Source of the DNA: an uncultured Bacillota bacterium
Lineage (GTDB): Bacteria; Bacillota; Dehalobacteriia; UBA7702
Direction of reading: 5' to 3'
DNA length: 64,000 nucleotides
Assembly (NCBI GenBank): GCA_934702375.1
Contig: CAKUYE010000009.1
Span: 1 to 64,000, forward strand
Each line of letters begins with the position of its first letter. Position 1 is the stretch's first letter. The position numbers were made by a program, and so were the translations under genes. The notes under the pieces are model-generated. The model was given only the letters and a program-made list of their open reading frames with translations. It ran no database searches and was not told the DNA's origin. Below, piece after piece: positions 31,554-40,633 of the stretch.

Positions 31554-31913
31554 CTTGCTTTTGTGATTGCAGTAAAACATACATGGTAGAATGATAAGAA
31601 TTACATAAGCATCAACAATCGCTAAGTTAGCTATAAAAACATTATAAATCGTATCAGGATCTTTCACAATAAAATACAAAACTATATGATCTATAAATAA
31701 GAGATATCCCAATATTTTCAAGTAGACAGAAGGCTTGAGAAACCATCTACGAGAAGAACGCTTGGAGAAAATCAAAAATCGGCGTAATCCATCCGGAACC
31801 CGTAATAGAAATTTTTCATAAATCTCTGCTGTCACGGTTGTCTGTTCGTCGCTATAATATGCAGCAGACATAGACATTACAAAAATCATTATCCCGTATA
31901 GTATTAAATTCAT
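31515..31913 (-). CDS. Family B membrane protein, copy 1
   Basis: A 132-residue paralogue of the genes at 27947 and 29729. The N-terminus differs (MNLILYGIMIFVMSMSAAYY) but the middle and the basic tail are conserved. CGAAGAGGT precedes the ATG. It closes the cassette that begins with the intact RHS toxin and family A copy 1. Confidence 0.7.
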   Translation of the reverse strand: MNLILYGIMIFVMSMSAAYYSDEQTTVTAEIYEKFLLRVPDGLRRFLIFSKRSSRRWFLKPSVYLKILGYLLFIDHIVLYFIVKDPDTIYNVFIANLAIVDAYVILIILPCMFYCNHKSKQFKKQKKKQQRK

Positions 31914-31953
31914 TGATACCTCTTCGATGCGAGTTTAGAAGCTACAGCCCCGG

Positions 31954-32037
31954 TCAAATAACGCCCAAAAGAAATCCCCAGACCTCTTCGAATTTGACTT
32001 CTCTCTCTACGGTAAATTTTCTTGCGTTTTCCTGCAT
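31954..32037 (-). CDS. Small ORF S, copy 1 (truncated)
   Basis: A 27-codon ORF, MQENARKFTVEREVKFEEVW then GFLLGVI and TGA. AAGGA precedes the ATG, 10 bp after the family A copy 1 stop. In copy 3 the frame continues through a membrane helix; here a stop codon cuts it there. Confidence 0.4.
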   Translation of the reverse strand: MQENARKFTVEREVKFEEVWGFLLGVI

Positions 32038-32046
32038 GTTTTTTCC

Positions 32047-32793
32047 TTAAGGATACATCTTGCTAATCTTCTCGCATAGCTCGGGTACGCCTTCGGCGTA
32101 TTCCCAGCCTTCGATGGGGCGAATTTCCAGCAGCAACTTGCTATACTTCAAGTAGCAAATTTCAAACTCCGCCGGTGGCTCCAACCGAATCAATTCATCC
32201 AAAAGATCCGATTTTTGCTTTGTCATAATCCAATTTACCGATTTACATTTCAAACTGATATGATCAGCACAATCGTAATACCGAAATGGTTTTATACATT
32301 TCGACTGTTTTGACTTTGCCGAATCCGGTAAAAGGCAATATTTTAAAACGACACCATTTGTAAGATAATCCTCCGGGAAAATCTCCCAAATATCTACCCC
32401 CCCAATATAACCGGCACAATTTATATTTCTGGAATACAAACTGACAAAATGAACTTTCTCCGTCATAGTCACATTTTGCAAGTATTTTTCAATAAACAAT
32501 CCAATCAAAATACGCCGGTTTGATTGAAATATTGGAGTTAGAGCATATATAGCTGAAAAACCAAGACTTAGAATAACATTAGCAATCATTAAAAATTCCA
32601 AGTCAAAAGACACTAAACTAACAATTAAGATCAGCACGAGTAAACATAAATACGTTTCTACATAAAAATAGCTGTTTAACTTTAATTGAATCAAATCCGG
32701 AGCCAGTTGCTTATACACACAATCCTTTTTTGATTGTTCTTTATATTCACCGCGAAATAAATCAAAAAGAAATCCTATAAATACACGTATCAT
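32047..32793 (-). CDS. Probable cognate immunity protein of the RHS toxin, family A copy 1
   Basis: A 248-residue protein with two membrane helices (about 45-95) and a soluble C-terminal domain (CKSVNWIMTKQKSDLLDEL...EIRPIEGWEYAEGVPELCEK) shared with the gene at 25731. Its ATG overlaps the RHS stop codon (ATGA), so the two are translated as a coupled pair. In polymorphic toxin loci the gene directly behind the toxin is normally its immunity gene. Membrane helices would suit a toxin acting on or through the membrane, but this is inference. Confidence 0.75.
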   Translation of the reverse strand: MIRVFIGFLFDLFRGEYKEQSKKDCVYKQLAPDLIQLKLNSYFYVETYLCLLVLILIVSLVSFDLEFLMIANVILSLGFSAIYALTPIFQSNRRILIGLFIEKYLQNVTMTEKVHFVSLYSRNINCAGYIGGVDIWEIFPEDYLTNGVVLKYCLLPDSAKSKQSKCIKPFRYYDCADHISLKCKSVNWIMTKQKSDLLDELIRLEPPAEFEICYLKYSKLLLEIRPIEGWEYAEGVPELCEKISKMYP

Positions 32794-35700
32794 CTGTGAT
32801 TCCTATAGTATCTAACAATTGCACGCCCATGGTAGTTTCTATTATACCTTCTACCTCGTTTTTTATTATTATATTGGGAATATACTCTTTTACCCATAGC
32901 ATAATACATTGAGACCGATTCTTCAAGACTACTGCGCAATGCAACCTTTGTCCAATGTTCTTTTTTCCCCGCACCTCTATTTTTTGAACCTTTCTTCGGA
33001 ATGCCATGTTTTAAACTTTCAGGCTCCATCATCACTTTCGCTTTGCCCGTGCCAACTAAAGATAGCCCCGCGGAGACAGCAAAAGATTTTAGTCCGACTA
33101 ACGCTCTTTCTTTACCTGATCCACTTGACTTAAAACCATCATACACTCCATCCAATACGCCGGAAATACCTGCAGCAATAAGCGGAGATTTTACGACAGA
33201 TGAAACTGCACCAACAACAAAAGATTTACCAACGGCTCCCCAATCTGAAACCTTTCCATCTGAAATTATTTGATTGACGATCTCGAAGCCGGCACTAATA
33301 GCACCACAAATCCCAGCACCTATAACGAGATTCCAAACTTCTCCTTCGGAATCCTTCCGCATTACAGGGTTATTATCGCAGTAGCTATACAGGTTTTTAT
33401 CTGTTAGCGCGGTGGGTGTCTCGGTCAGCAGGCTGATATTATCTGCATTGATGAAGCGGCCAATGGCGGGGTCATAGTAGCGGCTATCTAGACGATAGTA
33501 GGACGTGTCGGTTTCGTAGTAATAACCTTTATATCTTATGGGATTAAATTTTGCAATATCCTCTGCACGGTTATAATTCGTTGCAGAGAGAATCCGGCCA
33601 TAGGCATCGTATTCATAATGTGCTGCAAGGCTAATTTCGTCAATAGCGATTTGCGTTGTTTGACGGCAAAGCTTTACAAGGTCGGTAACATTCCCGGCTC
33701 CGTCATACACATAGGCATACAAGCTATAGTTATTGCTATTGCCAAAGGTTCCCTGGGACGTCATTATAAAACGTACAGTGCCATCATCATCGTAAAAGTA
33801 CTTGTGAATGCGGTTGATGCCTCCGGAGGCAGACCGGTACACTTCAAATTCCAGCTGACCGTCATCATAGAAATATTCTATGGAAGAACCATTACCCTTT
33901 ACCAACTTAGATACCAAACCGCTTTCATTATAGTAATAGGTATTATCTACATCAACATAACGATAGCGAGTCATTTTACGGCCCTGATCCCAGCCAAAGG
34001 CGATATATTGGTTATTTGTATCCATGATACGGGATACATTCCCTTCACCGTCATATTGGTAAAGCCGCTCATCCACAAGGGCGCCGTTGGCGTTATATAA
34101 GCCGTAATGGGTCAACTGATCCGTTTCCGCAGTGCTGTAGCGATACTGCACCGAGCTAACATTGGCACCGGTAGAAGCATTGGTTGTTGTCTTCCCGGTA
34201 ATATTCCCACGTTCATCAAAAGTATAACTGTCCTTTAAACCAAGATTACCATAGTTGCTAACCGATGTCAACTGATTTAATTTGTCGTATTCGTAGCTTA
34301 CGGTTTGAGTGGTACCACTTTTCAGGGTATTTACCACTTTTTTGATATTACCGCTATCATCATACGTATATTTATAGCTGTAATCAGCAGTACCGGTATT
34401 ACCGCTAAGGTAAACTTTGTAGGTATCCAATAGGTTTGTTGTCTTTAAATTCGAGGCATCCAGATAGGTGTTATTTGTTTTCAATGCAGTTTTGCTACCA
34501 CATTTCGCAACCATTTCCGATACGCGATCAAAATTATCATAGGCAAGCTCTACCGTATTAAAATTGGCTGCAGTCATTTTTGTCAGCGCATTCACATTAT
34601 TGTATTCATAGCTCACCAAGTAAGCTAAATCTACTGCACCCTGCTGCTTTAAAAATGCCCGGTAACCGGTATTATTGTTGTTTTTATCGTAGGTGATAGT
34701 ATCGGTACCAAAGCCCTTGCTGTTGTAAGAGCTGGTATAGCGGTCTGCAAAATCATACTGATAATCGGTGGTAACGGCACTGCCCTCGGAATAATAGGTG
34801 GCACTGCCCAGATTGCCGCAATTGTTGTAATCGTAATCGACAACCCTGCCATCGGCGTTGGAGATGGATTTTATTCGGTCTTGGTTGTCATAGGTATAGT
34901 TTAACACCTGGCCATTGCCAAAGGTCGTTTGAGAAAGTAAATTGCGGTTGTTGTAACTGTAAGTTTCCAGATTATAAGAGCTTGTTCCGGCAGAGAGCAG
35001 GTTCCCCAGAGCATTGTAGGCAAAGTTATATTGAAGGGTGCCCACCATAACTTTGGTCAATTGCTCATTGGAGTAGCCATAGCTCACCGTGTTATTCATA
35101 CCGTTATGCTTTACTTTCGTAAGCTTATCGGTACCAAGATCATATTGATACTCGGTTTTACTGTTGGCATTGTTGGGGTCGCTTACGCTCGTCAGGAGGT
35201 CATTGCTGCCATAGGTATAGTTTGTGGTTTTTCCCCGGGGGTCAATCGTTGCGGTAATATGAGTACCTGTGGAATCGTACCGAGTTTCGGTACGGATTGC
35301 CTTGGAGGAGCTTCCTTTGGAAGTATCATCCTTGGCATAGATGCTGAGAAAGCGCAAATTACCAAATTGATCATAGGACATTTTGGTAGAGGTATTATCC
35401 GGCGCAATGCTTTCCAACAGCTCATGTTTTTTCGGTGCGCTGGTGTTGTAGGTAAATCTATAGATATTTTCGGCAGGATCCTTATAGCTGGTAATGTCGG
35501 TGGTGGATTGATTAGATGTGATCTCTTGCCTTTCATTTGCCAAATCCACTACGGTTTTGATATTACCATTATTATCATAACTAAAGCTTTCCCCAAAGGA
35601 ATCTTTAAACACTGTCACATCGTCAAAGTAGGTATCATTGGCATTAAAATTACTTTTCAGGTAGACCTTAATAGAGCTATGGTCGTTCTTAGCAATAACT

Positions 35701-38700
35701 TTACCGCAAATGTAGAGCCAATCATTACCGGTGGGGGTAAGCAATACATTTCCGTATTCATTATCGGTAGTTCCACCCAGTTCTACGGTCATACCAACCC
35801 CTTGGGCGGTACCATTGCCATTAACGTCTTTATGAGGCAAGGCATTGGTTTTAATCCAGGTTCCAAAAACAAGCCCCTCCCCTGCTTTTACGTTTGCAGG
35901 GATCGTTGCCATAAGATATTTTTTTACCGAAGGATCCCCTTTGATATGTACCGAATAGGATTCACTATGAGAGATATCAGTAGTAAATCCATCCGAAGAA
36001 CTGAAACCCTGGGATTGCCATGTACCATTCAAAGAGCCGTCATCAAAATCACCGTTTTCGATATAATTATACGGATTGGCACATCCTCCCTGCTCTAGCT
36101 GTAAGCAGTCAAAATACGTAAGTCCATAGCCCTTATCCACGTTAACGGAAACCGTGAGAGGGACACTGGGCGACGAATTGTCCGTAAGATCAATCGTAAC
36201 CTGATGGCGTGTATAGCCGTCATTGCTAACGATATTTGACTTCGACACTGCTGTACCGTCCGGCCCGGTAGTACTGCTGCAAATTCCAATATTAGCACCA
36301 TTGCAACTGCCGGGAGCCGCATAGTTCGTTTTAATGTGAGCGGAGAATGTATATTTGTAACCGCCTGGAACATTTATATTTTGTTCCATTCCGATATATG
36401 TCATATCGGTACTGGTATCCATATAAGCTTTGATAGCGCCGCTGCCATTAAAGGCATCTCCGCCAACATCATTTTTCAAAACGATATTTTTATGGGTCGT
36501 GTCTCCTAAACTGGATATAACAGAGTAGTATCCTGTTGTCTCGCAGTTGTGGTTTTTCATATAATTTTTCGTATAACGCTGGGTTTTGGAGGCAAACGTC
36601 ACCTTATTTTTTGCACCGCCGCTGATCCCGGATTGAGTATAGATGGCATTTCCGTCCTGATCGATGGCGGAGGTTGTTTGTCCACTGGTATTAAAGGTAT
36701 AAATTTCAAAGCGTTCAAAGCTTAAGTTACTTGGAGAATTCAGCTCACAATATTTTGTAATATAGTCGCGATATTCTATGCCGTAATAATAACCGGTCTG
36801 TACACCGCCATTTCTAAGACAATATCCGGTAACACGGCGATAGCTATTATTGATCCAAGCATGATCATAGTGAACACCAATTCCCTTGTTATTATCCACC
36901 ATATCCGTTAAAGTGTTACTGCTTGAATATGTGTAAGTGGCAATATTATCACTTCCGGTGTTGCCGGTATTAACCTCGCTTTGACCGGGATATTTTACCT
37001 GAACAAGCTTGTGATAAAAGTCATAACCATCGGTACCGTCTTCATAGGTATAGCTGATTGTTTTGTCACCGAACCAAGAAATACTGCTCAAGCTGTTATT
37101 TGAGCTATCTACATGGAAGGTAATAGTTCTGCCGCCAGAATCCGTTACCGAAGTCAGCTTCTTATCGGTAAAGTTCATCGTTACCGTATTATCATGATTA
37201 TCTTTTAGCTGAGACAGCGGCGTTACGTTATTTAACGTCAAATCACGGCTGAAAATCCGGCAATTATCTTTTTTATCACTGATAGTGTATTTATCATTCT
37301 CAATCGTTAAAGTGAGATCCAAACCGGAATCATCTTTCCACACATTGGAAGTATTTTTTTCAAAGTAGTGCTCAGTACCGTCACCATCGGTATACTTGTA
37401 TTTCGTTTCTCCGCCAATAGTTTTCGGTTCAATGGATTCCTGAATGCTCAATTGCCAGCCACTGCCCACATTTAATGTCTGCTGGATTTTACCGGCATTG
37501 TAACCATTATATACATGGCTAAGAGTGAAGGGCATTTTTTCACTACTGAAAGAGACATCCTCAAAGGAGGCCGTTAAAGCACCGGTAAAGTCATTTACAT
37601 ACCCAGAACCGGCAATACCGGCATCCTGGGAATGATACGTCCAATAATCCTCTAAGCCAACCATATTGATATAGGTAATGTTGAACACCGGCCGGACTTC
37701 AGAATTGCTACAGGTAGACGTATAAAAACGAGCAATGGATTTACTTGCGCTAAAGCTATCAGGCATTTTTAAGAGAATACCGTGATAATCCATACCTTTT
37801 GTCCAATCATGCAGAGACCTTGTAACATCCCAGGTGTAATATCGATTTAAGGCTGATACTGTAGTTGAGCCTTCCTTTCGGTTTTCAACCTTATCGTAAT
37901 CCAGAAGCTCTTCCGAATAGATTCTTCCACCGTTGTTCCCATGCTCCACGTAATCCCATAAAACCGTATTTTTTTCCCAGTTTTGATTGACGCTGTGAGC
38001 TTCGATTACCGGAACAGGATTTTGAGCAGCCATTGAAGTGAAGTTCTCATTTTGAGCCCGCGGTATAGCAGAAAACTCTGCATTGACAATACGCGTATCC
38101 GGCGTAATTTCCGAGGGCACCGTTGTTTTAATCAATGCCATATAGCGATGACTGGAAGTATTGGTACCAACCTGAAAATACTCACTGAAAGACTGAACCG
38201 TAGAAGAACCTTCACTCACAAAATTCGCAGTAATCGGTGATGCTGTTTGCGAAGTTACGATCGTAGGATCGATGGTTACAGGATATACCCGAGAAGGATC
38301 CTGAAGCCATTGTGCCGAAGGTGTGATCGTAATGCGATACTCACAGTGATTGTTATTTTCCTTGATGATTTCCAAGGCCATGGTGATGTCACTGCTAGCT
38401 TCCAGTTCTGCATCACTCATAACCAAAGGTTTCATCTCACTTACCGGATTTCCGGAACGATCTCGAATCTCAATGCCATTTTCGGTTTCGGCGAGACAAA
38501 GCCCCTTTGTAGTATACAAGAAAGAAAAGCTTCCCGGCGCATCGGTTGAATTCAAAATGATATTTTCCTTGATATCTGTACCGTTCAGAACATATTCTAA
38601 ATCGGTGTCGGTTTGGATATCCCCATATTTTGCGTAAGATACAACCGAATCCAAAATTCTGGGATCATCATTTTCATGGAAAAGAGAAGGATTTAAAGTT

Positions 38701-39350
38701 TGCTCTACATAGTTGGTGTCCAATGTTGATTTCTTATTGGCATTTTCCAATCCCCAGGAAATCGTTTCATTGCCGATGGTCAGCTTTGCCAATTTCTTCT
38801 CTTTTGCCTTTTTGGCAAATTTCACAGAAAAAGCATTTTCTTTATTGGCAACAACATTACTCAATTCGCTGTCGGTGCCATCAACAAGAGTATTATCGAT
38901 ATCTGCTAAGGTGCCATCAGCAGCTTCATAGTGAACGTTGCTTTCATAAGAACATGCGGTAATGGTATTATCCTCATTTAGAAAATACTTTACATTGGAT
39001 TCACGCATATCCTCCAATTCACCAACGATTTTTCGTTCTTCTTCGGCAGAGGAATCGTCGCTGTTATTTTCCTCATCATCACCATCAGGCAATACGCCGG
39101 GAAGTTGGCTAAGTAAGGAATTATCTGCAACGGGTTCCATTTCTTCCTCTGGAGGTGATGCTTCAGTTTCTTCTTCCGTGATTGCTTCTGTGTTGTTTTC
39201 TGTTGATTCTTTCATTTCCGTAGCGGCGGGTAGGTTGCTTGTATCAATGGGTAGCTGATCCAAGGCATACACCGGGCCGCACTGAAAAAGAAACGCGACC
39301 AACACAATGGCGGCAATTACCTTTTGCCATTTCTTGATTTTCTTTTTCAT
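32790..39350 (-). CDS. Secreted RHS/YD-repeat polymorphic toxin (WapA-like)
   Basis: A 2186-residue exported protein. It has a signal peptide (about 1-30), an acidic Glu/Thr-rich linker (30-110), a DNRLRE-like beta region (about 370-560), a carbohydrate-module-like stretch, and long YD repeats (about 620-1990) ending in the RHS core signature YYDPAIGRFINAD and YSYCDNNPVMRKDSEG. The variable tip (last 183 residues) has a Gly/Ala/Val-rich hydrophobic pretoxin segment and a very basic Tyr/Arg/Asn-rich end (GRRYNRNYHGRAIV). RHS proteins form a shell that holds and delivers the tip into rival cells. The tip's activity is not recognised. ATG 39350 is chosen because AAAGGGA lies upstream; an ATG 21 bases earlier is possible. 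Confidence 0.92.
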   Translation of the reverse strand: MKKKIKKWQKVIAAIVLVAFLFQCGPVYALDQLPIDTSNLPAATEMKESTENNTEAITEEETEASPPEEEMEPVADNSLLSQLPGVLPDGDDEENNSDDSSAEEERKIVGELEDMRESNVKYFLNEDNTITACSYESNVHYEAADGTLADIDNTLVDGTDSELSNVVANKENAFSVKFAKKAKEKKLAKLTIGNETISWGLENANKKSTLDTNYVEQTLNPSLFHENDDPRILDSVVSYAKYGDIQTDTDLEYVLNGTDIKENIILNSTDAPGSFSFLYTTKGLCLAETENGIEIRDRSGNPVSEMKPLVMSDAELEASSDITMALEIIKENNNHCEYRITITPSAQWLQDPSRVYPVTIDPTIVTSQTASPITANFVSEGSSTVQSFSEYFQVGTNTSSHRYMALIKTTVPSEITPDTRIVNAEFSAIPRAQNENFTSMAAQNPVPVIEAHSVNQNWEKNTVLWDYVEHGNNGGRIYSEELLDYDKVENRKEGSTTVSALNRYYTWDVTRSLHDWTKGMDYHGILLKMPDSFSASKSIARFYTSTCSNSEVRPVFNITYINMVGLEDYWTYHSQDAGIAGSGYVNDFTGALTASFEDVSFSSEKMPFTLSHVYNGYNAGKIQQTLNVGSGWQLSIQESIEPKTIGGETKYKYTDGDGTEHYFEKNTSNVWKDDSGLDLTLTIENDKYTISDKKDNCRIFSRDLTLNNVTPLSQLKDNHDNTVTMNFTDKKLTSVTDSGGRTITFHVDSSNNSLSSISWFGDKTISYTYEDGTDGYDFYHKLVQVKYPGQSEVNTGNTGSDNIATYTYSSSNTLTDMVDNNKGIGVHYDHAWINNSYRRVTGYCLRNGGVQTGYYYGIEYRDYITKYCELNSPSNLSFERFEIYTFNTSGQTTSAIDQDGNAIYTQSGISGGAKNKVTFASKTQRYTKNYMKNHNCETTGYYSVISSLGDTTHKNIVLKNDVGGDAFNGSGAIKAYMDTSTDMTYIGMEQNINVPGGYKYTFSAHIKTNYAAPGSCNGANIGICSSTTGPDGTAVSKSNIVSNDGYTRHQVTIDLTDNSSPSVPLTVSVNVDKGYGLTYFDCLQLEQGGCANPYNYIENGDFDDGSLNGTWQSQGFSSSDGFTTDISHSESYSVHIKGDPSVKKYLMATIPANVKAGEGLVFGTWIKTNALPHKDVNGNGTAQGVGMTVELGGTTDNEYGNVLLTPTGNDWLYICGKVIAKNDHSSIKVYLKSNFNANDTYFDDVTVFKDSFGESFSYDNNGNIKTVVDLANERQEITSNQSTTDITSYKDPAENIYRFTYNTSAPKKHELLESIAPDNTSTKMSYDQFGNLRFLSIYAKDDTSKGSSSKAIRTETRYDSTGTHITATIDPRGKTTNYTYGSNDLLTSVSDPNNANSKTEYQYDLGTDKLTKVKHNGMNNTVSYGYSNEQLTKVMVGTLQYNFAYNALGNLLSAGTSSYNLETYSYNNRNLLSQTTFGNGQVLNYTYDNQDRIKSISNADGRVVDYDYNNCGNLGSATYYSEGSAVTTDYQYDFADRYTSSYNSKGFGTDTITYDKNNNNTGYRAFLKQQGAVDLAYLVSYEYNNVNALTKMTAANFNTVELAYDNFDRVSEMVAKCGSKTALKTNNTYLDASNLKTTNLLDTYKVYLSGNTGTADYSYKYTYDDSGNIKKVVNTLKSGTTQTVSYEYDKLNQLTSVSNYGNLGLKDSYTFDERGNITGKTTTNASTGANVSSVQYRYSTAETDQLTHYGLYNANGALVDERLYQYDGEGNVSRIMDTNNQYIAFGWDQGRKMTRYRYVDVDNTYYYNESGLVSKLVKGNGSSIEYFYDDGQLEFEVYRSASGGINRIHKYFYDDDGTVRFIMTSQGTFGNSNNYSLYAYVYDGAGNVTDLVKLCRQTTQIAIDEISLAAHYEYDAYGRILSATNYNRAEDIAKFNPIRYKGYYYETDTSYYRLDSRYYDPAIGRFINADNISLLTETPTALTDKNLYSYCDNNPVMRKDSEGEVWNLVIGAGICGAISAGFEIVNQIISDGKVSDWGAVGKSFVVGAVSSVVKSPLIAAGISGVLDGVYDGFKSSGSGKERALVGLKSFAVSAGLSLVGTGKAKVMMEPESLKHGIPKKGSKNRGAGKKEHWTKVALRSSLEESVSMYYAMGKRVYSQYNNKKRGRRYNRNYHGRAIVRYYRNHR

Positions 39351-39385
39351 TACATATTCCCTTTCTTTCATTGTTCAAGTGAGAA

Positions 39386-39420
39386 TTTCATTTTAACATA
39401 AAACGAATCGTTTATTCATA
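39386..39420 (-). promoter_or_regulatory. Possible RHS promoter with operator-like dyad
   Basis: A TAAAAT -10 lies about 40 bp before the RHS start, and a 13-bp palindrome AAACGAATCGTTT (39401-39413) sits where the -35/-10 spacer would be. The -35 is poor, so an activator might be needed. Tentative. Confidence 0.35.
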
Positions 39421-39467
39421 AAAACATAAAAAATCTCCCCCCCTTTTTTCATTTTTAAAAACCCGCC

Positions 39468-39507
39468 ATCGGTGGTGTATTATGTCTCTAACAAACACAC
39501 CACCGGT
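39468..39507. other. Hairpin between the HNH-repeat-type gene and RHS
   Basis: Inverted repeat CGGTGGTGT / ACACCACCG with a loop of about 20 bases. On the minus strand GGCGGGTTTTT follows after a few bases, so it may act as a weak terminator or attenuator upstream of RHS. Confidence 0.45.
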
Positions 39508-39551
39508 ATAGCGATTTTCATCAATTATTCTTTACACCAGATACAACCTTA

Positions 39552-40052
39552 TCACTCATCTTTTGTGGTCACGGCTTTTGCGGCATCCTCTGCTTTTAAT
39601 TCACGGCAGATTTTATCCATGAAGTCATTCCAGGGACCGAGCCGTTTGGTAACATAGGCATAGCCGATAAAAGTTTTTCTCGCCAGCTTTCTACCGCGAG
39701 TACGTCTCATGTTTTTTACATATTCATAGAGTTCCTCATCGGTATCGTTGCGATGCTGCTCCGCAAAGGCTTCCTCCTGCCGAATCCGATCCGGATTTTT
39801 CATGGCTTTATTCACTGCATGATCCGCATTGCGACGGATATCCCGAAGACGAGATTGCGTCGGTGTAAGTTTTTCTTTTTCCTTTTTCTTTTGCGGTTTC
39901 GGCTTTGTTTTCGGCTTTGGAACGTAGGTATAGGTTTCTTTGCTGTAAACAACCTTTTTTTCGTTATTTTCGTCAATCACTGTTCTGGCAGTACGTACCG
40001 TACGCGTTTGCGGAACAGCCTTTTCGACTTTGTTTTCTTTATCGGTATTAAT
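39552..40052 (-). CDS. Small basic protein with HNH-associated-repeat-like domain, possible ATT start
   Basis: A 166-residue basic protein. A Lys/Pro-rich N-terminal part (PKPKTKPKPQKKKEKEK) is followed by a helical region and a C-terminal stretch TDEELYEYVKNMRR...YVTKRLGPWNDFMDK, which resembles the homing-endonuclease-associated repeat (an RLG-x-W-N-x-F motif); no HNH nuclease motif is present. The best ribosome-binding site (AAAGGAGG) is spaced eight bases from an in-frame ATT at 40052. The first GTG, at 39980, has no good site. ATT is a rare start known from infC. It lies between the cobalamin riboswitch and the RHS gene. Confidence 0.55.
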   Translation of the reverse strand: MNTDKENKVEKAVPQTRTVRTARTVIDENNEKKVVYSKETYTYVPKPKTKPKPQKKKEKEKLTPTQSRLRDIRRNADHAVNKAMKNPDRIRQEEAFAEQHRNDTDEELYEYVKNMRRTRGRKLARKTFIGYAYVTKRLGPWNDFMDKICRELKAEDAAKAVTTKDE

Positions 40053-40172
40053 GATACATTCCTCCTTTGTATCTATCCACGAATGTTAAAAGCACCATAA
40101 ACTGAAAAAAGCGCACAAAATAACTCATCACACAGGACCTCTCCTGCAAGATCAGCTATTTAGTGCCCCTCT

Positions 40173-40271
40173 AAAAAAGCTACGAACAGTCCTAAGAGCT
40201 GCCGCAGCCAAAACACAAAATGCCTTGTCCAAGACCACATTTTCGCGCTGCACTCTTAGTCCTACATAGAA
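40173..40271 (-). promoter_or_regulatory. Putative expression platform of the cobalamin riboswitch
   Basis: Downstream of the aptamer, CTAAGAG (on + 40253-40259) can pair with CTCTTAG (on + 40192-40198), and CTATG, the 3' strand of aptamer stem P1, with CGTAG (on + 40180-40184), directly before TTTTTT. This hairpin and P1 exclude each other, as expected of a transcriptional switch. Confidence 0.5.
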
Positions 40272-40468
40272 CCATGTTTTCTGGCTCATGTATTCGAAGA
40301 AAAATCTTCGCATCTGAGATCTGCCTTCTCAAAGACTCTCGTCTTCAATGACTGATTTTTACATCACGACCACAGACATATACACTTACAGCTTCGGCGT
40401 AAGCTCCGGAATCAAACCGGATTCCATAAAACTCCGTAATGCGACCCACACCACAGAGTAATTCTATG
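40265..40468 (-). promoter_or_regulatory. Cobalamin (B12) riboswitch aptamer
   Basis: A 204-nt minus-strand element closed by CATAGAA / TTCTATG. It contains TGGAATCCGGTTTGATTCC, GGAGCTTACGCCGAAGCTGT and GAGCCAGAAAACATGG, which line up with the conserved cobalamin riboswitch blocks (GGGAATCC...GGAGCTGACGC.GCAGC.GT and GCC.GA.ACCTGCC in E. coli btuB). The next gene downstream is the HNH-repeat-type gene, then the RHS toxin; no B12 gene is near. Confidence 0.8.
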
Positions 40469-40515
40469 CAAATTCATTTTTCACGCAATATCAAATTTTA
40501 CGGTACAATAACATA

Positions 40516-40535
40516 CAAATGATAAATAATTATCA
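40516..40535. promoter_or_regulatory. Fur-box-like A/T palindrome
   Basis: ATGATAAATAATTATCAT just downstream of the expected transcript start resembles a Fur/DtxR-type operator. The region is very A/T-rich, so this could be chance. Confidence 0.25.
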
Positions 40536-40545
40536 TCTCTATTAT

Positions 40546-40573
40546 ATTATACTAAAAAAAGCAATAATGGCAA
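40546..40573 (-). promoter_or_regulatory. Promoter of the riboswitch-HNH-RHS transcript
   Basis: TTGCCA (40568-40573), 16-bp spacer, TATAAT (40546-40551), about 75 bp upstream of the aptamer. Confidence 0.6.
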
Positions 40574-40633
40574 CATAAATTATTTTACGCAATCAACACG
40601 GCGAACAAAAAAACAAATCGAAATATTACAATT

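Noticed and set aside
35031..36098. 355-codon plus-strand ORF opposite the RHS gene
   Set aside because: Antisense shadow of the YD repeats, without its own initiation signals.
40516..40535. Fur box as firm iron control of the riboswitch transcript
   Set aside because: The region is so A/T-rich that a partial palindrome is expected by chance; kept only as a low-confidence site.
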